From CBFGRU01 sp965651255 (GTDB lineage Bacteria; Planctomycetota; Phycisphaerae; Phycisphaerales; SM1A02), in the NCBI GenBank assembly GCA_965651255.1, contig CBFGRU010000111.1:1-9929 (forward strand): a DNA stretch of 9,929 bases, written 5' to 3'. The translations under genes and the position numbers were made by a program. Positions 6,617 to 9,929 of the stretch are shown in pieces (position 1 is the first letter of the stretch; the number at the start of each line of letters is the position of its first letter). A model generated the notes under the pieces. The model saw only the letters and a list, made by a program, of their open reading frames with translations, did no database searches and was not told the origin of the DNA.

Positions 6617-7255
6617 TCAACACCCTACCTCCTGCAGCCCGTCACTCCGCAACCACTCTTGAAGCAGAGACTCGTGCGCCGCGGGCGGACCGACGATTCG
6701 CCAACGGCAACAGATTGAGTCGTGTGTTCTCTCAATGCGCTGGTCGATCAGTTTCAACCCATGGGCGCGCACTTGATCATGGAGATCGTCCAGACGCGAC
6801 AGATCAATATCCACGCGCAGCCGATACTCTCGTTCCATCCGACGGGCGGCAAAGAGCGACTCAAACCATCGAAAGGTCATCAGGACCGTGATGATGGCGG
6901 CAGCTCCAACCAGAGAGATTGCATATTCCCCTGAACCAATGCCCATTCCCAATGCCGCGGCCAGCCAGATCGTCGCGGCGGTGGTCAGTCCCAGTACCCG
7001 GCCCTTCTCGCGAAGGATTGCTCCTGCGCCAAGGAAGCCGACACCAGTCACCACATTCGATGCAATGCGCGAGGGATCGAAATTCTCTCCTCCGAATCGT
7101 TGTGAGAACATGGTGAAAAGCGCCGCACCCACGCAAATGAGAATCATCGTTCGAAACCCGGCGGCCTTGTCACGGAACTCTCGTTCTGCCCCCAGAACGC
7201 CACCAATGGCCATGGCCAACACCAGTTTCAGGATGTCTTCAAGGAACGTGTCCAT
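6617..7255 (-). CDS. MgtC/SapB-family membrane protein
   Basis: A 212-residue inner-membrane protein. Several hydrophobic segments fill the first 130 residues (about 8-23, 36-50, 64-81, 90-107, 112-128). Family hallmarks are VLGAEREFRDKAAGFRT (20-36), the FDPSRIASNVVTGVGFLGAGAIL region (59-81) and LTTAATIWLAAALG (90-103), which match the conserved MgtC core closely. After the membrane part comes a soluble C-terminal domain (about 130-212), as in longer MgtC proteins, where it is ACT-like. In enteric pathogens MgtC inhibits F-type ATP synthase and affects growth at low magnesium; in free-living bacteria the role is mostly unknown, so I infer only a membrane or ion-homeostasis role. The ATG at 7255 begins directly before the first membrane helix; an in-frame ATG at 7300 would add 15 hydrophilic residues. 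No convincing Shine-Dalgarno sequence precedes either. No magnesium-sensing leader was recognised upstream. Confidence 0.9.
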   Translation of the reverse strand: MDTFLEDILKLVLAMAIGGVLGAEREFRDKAAGFRTMILICVGAALFTMFSQRFGGENFDPSRIASNVVTGVGFLGAGAILREKGRVLGLTTAATIWLAAALGMGIGSGEYAISLVGAAAIITVLMTFRWFESLFAARRMEREYRLRVDIDLSRLDDLHDQVRAHGLKLIDQRIERTHDSICCRWRIVGPPAAHESLLQEWLRSDGLQEVGC

Positions 7256-7379
7256 GTGAATGTGACCATCAGGAATTCCCGAATGGTAGCGGCTTGCCAT
7301 CCCGCGTGTGACATCGAAAGAAAACGGCCCACTTCATGCGTGAGCCATGGAAACACACTTTACTTTCCGGCACCTTCGT
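7256..7379. other. Gap between the propeller gene and the MgtC-like gene
   Basis: This 124-base gap lies between two minus-strand genes. Read on the minus strand it contains GGAAA...TTTCC, a five-base-pair stem with a ten-base loop, which is too weak to call a terminator. I see no clear promoter, so co-transcription is possible but not shown. Confidence 0.35.
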
Positions 7380-9929
7380 TCATGATGACTCTCGATCATC
7401 ATCCCGGCGCGCACCCTGCCGCTCTTCCGCATCACCAAACTGTTCTTCGAATGATTCCTGATCCATTGTTTCCTCGATGCGAAGGGCGCCAGTGGCATCA
7501 AGTGGAATCGATTGATACTCCGGATCATCGATGACCATCAGCGGTTGGACAAACGTATCGTCATCTACCTGCAGCACAACCCGGTAGCTGCCGGCTTCGA
7601 CCAGCGGACCGCGCCGGAACCTTCCTGACTGGTTCCCCCGAAGCTGGCGGCGAAGGTCCCATTCAACGAGATGAAGGCCGGGCGAGCTGTTGCCTTCAAA
7701 CTCACGAATCAAACGGCCCGTAATGTCTTCGATGCGCACGGTGACTTCCGCGGCATTCGACGTGAGCGCGTAATAGATCATCGCGCTTGTCGGCGGATTC
7801 TCACCCACAAACTGCCGTGTCCCCGCGTTGGCGCGAGCGGGCAGTGTGATCCATTTGATCGCCGTGTTCGGGCGCAACAGCGTTGCCCGCTCGGTCAATG
7901 CCTTCTTTGTGAACTGGCGAACAGGTGTCAAGTCAAGAATCCAAAGACTTCGTCCGTGCGTCCCGGCAACGACCTCGCCGCGCGTGGGGTGCTGCGCGAA
8001 CTCGTGCACTGCGACCGTCGGCAGATTGCTGTTGAACTTCGTCCACGTCTGGCCCCGATCGATGGAGACCCACACCGCAAACTCCGTCCCGAGATAGAGA
8101 ACATCCGGATTCAAAAGGTCCTCGCGAATCACCCGTGCAGATCCGCGCGGAAGATCCTTCGTCAACAATCGCCACGTGCGGCCGTCATCTTCCGATGCAA
8201 ACGCATAACACGCATCATCATCCGATCGATGCCCGTCGATCGACATGTACAACCGACCGCGAACATGGCGCGAAGGTTCAAGCGCACTCACCCACATCGG
8301 TTTCGGCAGCAGTTGGCCAATCGGCTTCGGTCGGCCGTCATCCGGCGATGCTTGTTGTGTCTCGTTCGTTGCGCGTGCGGGTCTTCGCGAAGGCGTCGTC
8401 GCCCGCTCCTGGGTTGGGCGAGAGGCAGCCGTATCCGCGGCAAAGGCGCGCGTCCGCGTCGCCTCGAACGGAATGCTGAATGCACCACCGCCTGCAATCA
8501 ACTGGCCGGTGATGCGCCCGTTTGCCAGCCGACCCGCAAAGCTGATGGGGCCTTGCGGCGACGAGACGGAGAAACGCACTTCTCCGGTTTCCACACTGAA
8601 TGTCCCTTCGGTAATCGCACCACCACCGGCCTGCGATTCAACCGATCCCGTCAGAGTTGTACCGGCGCGATTCAACGTGAAACTGAATGCCGCCGCCCCG
8701 GGTGGAATCTCATCACTCACGATGCGGCCGGCCCACACCCCCGCTACCACATCATCACCATCCTGCTGCCGCACTGCGAGCAACTCTTCACCGCCCGGCG
8801 ATGATGCGATCTCTTCACGTTCCGGGTCCCACGCCTCCGCGTGCAAATCACCTCCACCCTTGCGGGCGCTGAACCGAATGTTCAACATCCCGCCGCCCGC
8901 CAACACGGTGCCGGACATGGTCGATCCATCCACCCTGCCGGTGAACTCCATGCGACCAAGATTCGAGTTGACCACTATGCGAACTTCACTCTGCTCAGGT
9001 TGGTACCGCACCGACTCGACCGTACCTTCCAGCGCGTTTGAACGGGCGGATCCGCGGAGAACTCCACGCTCTCCGCGTTCGAGCGTCAGAGAAATCTCGC
9101 TCGAATCCGGCGGGATGCCTTCACCGAGCAACCTGATCTGCCACGTCCCGATCAACGAATCCATCGCGGCCTCGCGACCACCGCCACCCTCAGCGCGCGG
9201 CGCGCGGCGATCATTCCCGCCTGCGGCCTGCTCATCCCGTTCGCCGCGCGGCTGCAACGCCTCCCCGGTCCACAGGTCAATCCATGTCTCGCCGCCATCC
9301 GCGGTCATCACCAGCGCCCCATCGGTCGTCCCGGCGTACAACGTGTTCTGATCAAACCGCGATTCACCAAACGCTGAACCCGACCCCTGCTCGGTGCGCG
9401 TAATCTCCGGCGAAATCGGCTGCAGATCATTCCCGCGATCGATCGAACGGAACACATAGTTCCCCGCCGTGTAGTACACGCGACTGTTGTACTGCGACAG
9501 AAGGTACGGCGTCTTCCAGTTGAAGCGGTACTGCACACCGCGCGGCGCGCGGGGGCGAATCGATCCTCGCTCTCCGCTCGAAATGTGCATTCGCCCCATC
9601 CCGCCGTTCTGACTTTCAAAGTAAATCCGGTCCGGCTCATCCGGGTCGAAGAACGTCACAAACCCATCGCCGCCACCGACCCTGAACCAGTCGGTGTTGA
9701 TCGGCCCGCGATCATTCCGCGCCAGCGTCGGCCCGGCCCAGGTGCCGTTATCCTGCAATCCGCCCGCCACGCGATAGTTGGCTTCCGGCGAAACCCCCAC
9801 GTGGTAGAACTGCCCGATTGCAACGTGGTTCAAATGATCCCACGAACTCATCCGATCGCGCGTGACATAAATCCCGCCATCGTTTCCCAGAATAATGTGC
9901 CTGCCATCTCGATGATCGACCCACATCGC
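7380..9929 (-). CDS. Large BNR/VPS10-like beta-propeller protein, 5' end outside the window
   Basis: The frame runs open through the right edge, so the N-terminus is missing; the Met encoded at 9926 is internal, as the family shows 'HAMW.D...H...GNDGG' here. Over 848 residues are visible. IILGNDGGIYVTRDRMSSWDHLNHVAIGQFYHVGV, GGLQDNGTW and GGGDGFVTFF mark the sortilin-N/BNR propeller family, often annotated as glycosyl hydrolase without proven activity. Asp-box strands are TADGGETW (208-215), SEDDGRTW (578-585) and SIDRGQTW (621-628). Two repeated modules (about 258-356 and 395-491) are inserted after the first of these. The propeller resumes at PMWVSALEPSRHVRGRLY and ends at HGRSLWILDL. Residues about 725-800 look like a FlgD-type Ig-like domain (DITGRLIREFEG, VEAGSYRVVLQVDD), followed by a charged tail. 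It is probably secreted or surface-associated, but the signal peptide would lie outside the window. It is upstream of, and on the same strand as, the MgtC-like gene, 124 bases away. Confidence 0.88.
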   Translation of the reverse strand, partial: AMWVDHRDGRHIILGNDGGIYVTRDRMSSWDHLNHVAIGQFYHVGVSPEANYRVAGGLQDNGTWAGPTLARNDRGPINTDWFRVGGGDGFVTFFDPDEPDRIYFESQNGGMGRMHISSGERGSIRPRAPRGVQYRFNWKTPYLLSQYNSRVYYTAGNYVFRSIDRGNDLQPISPEITRTEQGSGSAFGESRFDQNTLYAGTTDGALVMTADGGETWIDLWTGEALQPRGERDEQAAGGNDRRAPRAEGGGGREAAMDSLIGTWQIRLLGEGIPPDSSEISLTLERGERGVLRGSARSNALEGTVESVRYQPEQSEVRIVVNSNLGRMEFTGRVDGSTMSGTVLAGGGMLNIRFSARKGGGDLHAEAWDPEREEIASSPGGEELLAVRQQDGDDVVAGVWAGRIVSDEIPPGAAAFSFTLNRAGTTLTGSVESQAGGGAITEGTFSVETGEVRFSVSSPQGPISFAGRLANGRITGQLIAGGGAFSIPFEATRTRAFAADTAASRPTQERATTPSRRPARATNETQQASPDDGRPKPIGQLLPKPMWVSALEPSRHVRGRLYMSIDGHRSDDDACYAFASEDDGRTWRLLTKDLPRGSARVIREDLLNPDVLYLGTEFAVWVSIDRGQTWTKFNSNLPTVAVHEFAQHPTRGEVVAGTHGRSLWILDLTPVRQFTKKALTERATLLRPNTAIKWITLPARANAGTRQFVGENPPTSAMIYYALTSNAAEVTVRIEDITGRLIREFEGNSSPGLHLVEWDLRRQLRGNQSGRFRRGPLVEAGSYRVVLQVDDDTFVQPLMVIDDPEYQSIPLDATGALRIEETMDQESFEEQFGDAEERQGARRDDDRESS
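8454..8744 (-). repeat. Inserted beta-rich module, copy 2, within the propeller gene
   Basis: About 97 residues, starting AGVWAGRIVSDEIPP and ending FSIPFEATR. It aligns over its full length with copy 1: G.W/IPP/SFTLNR/LTGSV/GEVRFSV/FAGRLANG/ITGQLIAGGG/F.A.R. Identity by eye is roughly a third, so the duplication is old. A Pro/Thr/Arg-rich linker (about residues 495-535) separates it from the resumption of the propeller. Confidence 0.75.
8859..9155 (-). repeat. Inserted beta-rich module, copy 1, within the propeller gene
   Basis: About 99 residues, starting LIGTWQIRLLGEGIPP and ending MLNIRFSARK. The pattern is G.W, then IPP, S.TL.R, L.GS, EV...V, FTGRVDG, SGTVLAGGG and a final F.A.R. This is a predicted small antiparallel beta-barrel with the LTG/DG/GG rhythm of a module found C-terminally in various bacterial hydrolases. 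The preceding linker is rich in Arg, Gly and Glu. Confidence 0.75.

Noticed and set aside
7316..7360. Possible terminator after the propeller gene (GGAAA...TTTCC on the minus strand)
   Set aside because: The stem is only five base pairs with A/T-rich pairing and a ten-base loop, and there is no adjoining T-tract.
7671..9351. Two long + strand frames (377 and 368 residues, 7671-8804 and 8245-9351) opposite the propeller gene
   Set aside because: They have Arg/Pro/Ser-rich shadow composition, no start signals and no domain pattern; the minus strand encodes clear family motifs through the same bases. Long antisense frames are expected at this GC content.
9924..9926. ATG at the right edge as the start of the propeller gene
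   Set aside because: The frame continues to the window edge with a sense codon, and the sequence from here is already inside a conserved family segment, so the gene is truncated by the window.
1..9929. CRISPR array, insertion sequence, phage or defence genes
   Set aside because: No regularly spaced direct repeats, transposase or integrase motifs, or terminal inverted repeats with target duplications were seen on either strand.

Overview
The window is about 9.9 kb of moderately high-GC bacterial chromosome with five complete protein genes, one partial gene and an ordinary housekeeping/envelope character. The best taxonomic hint is the exported protein at 2931-3647. It ends in a PEP-CTERM-type tail of the form PAPGALALLGLAGL plus an arginine cluster, a style I associate with Planctomycetota, especially Phycisphaerae. 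Only two of the five visible starts have a clear Shine-Dalgarno sequence, which fits that phylum. The assignment is an inference, not a proof.

Layout from left to right: (1) a membrane-anchored PpiD/SurA-like folding factor on + (93-2045), closed by a strong hairpin at 2080-2107. (2) A stand-alone tRNA-binding-domain protein on - (MetRS beta-subunit/CsaA type, 2162-2551), convergent with the first gene. (3) A 379-base divergent intergenic region with short inverted repeats. (4) A secreted PEP-CTERM-like protein on + (2931-3647) with a textbook hairpin terminator at 3700-3735. (5) An exported protein of a poorly characterised family on + (3773-4717). (6) Converging on it with only 17 bases between stop codons, a minus-strand series read from right to left: a very large partial beta-propeller (BNR/VPS10-like) protein (7380 to the right edge), an MgtC/SapB-family membrane protein (6617-7255) and a Uup-type ABC-F ATPase (4735-6546).

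The genes do not form one evident pathway. Their themes are envelope protein folding and export (PpiD-like, PEP-CTERM, propeller protein, exported QEDCG protein) and translation (MetRS-beta, ABC-F). I see no rRNA, tRNA, CRISPR array, insertion sequence, phage gene, toxin-antitoxin pair or defence island. I found no convincing new multi-gene system.

The most unusual structure is inside the large propeller gene. Two diverged copies of a ~95-residue beta-rich module, with charged low-complexity linkers, sit between propeller segments that I expect to be nearly adjacent in this family. Other points worth a second look are a PpiD-like protein with no recognisable parvulin catalytic core, the altered PEP motif (PAPGA), and the QEDCG exported protein, which looks like a distant relative of an uncharacterised family from Bacteroidota.
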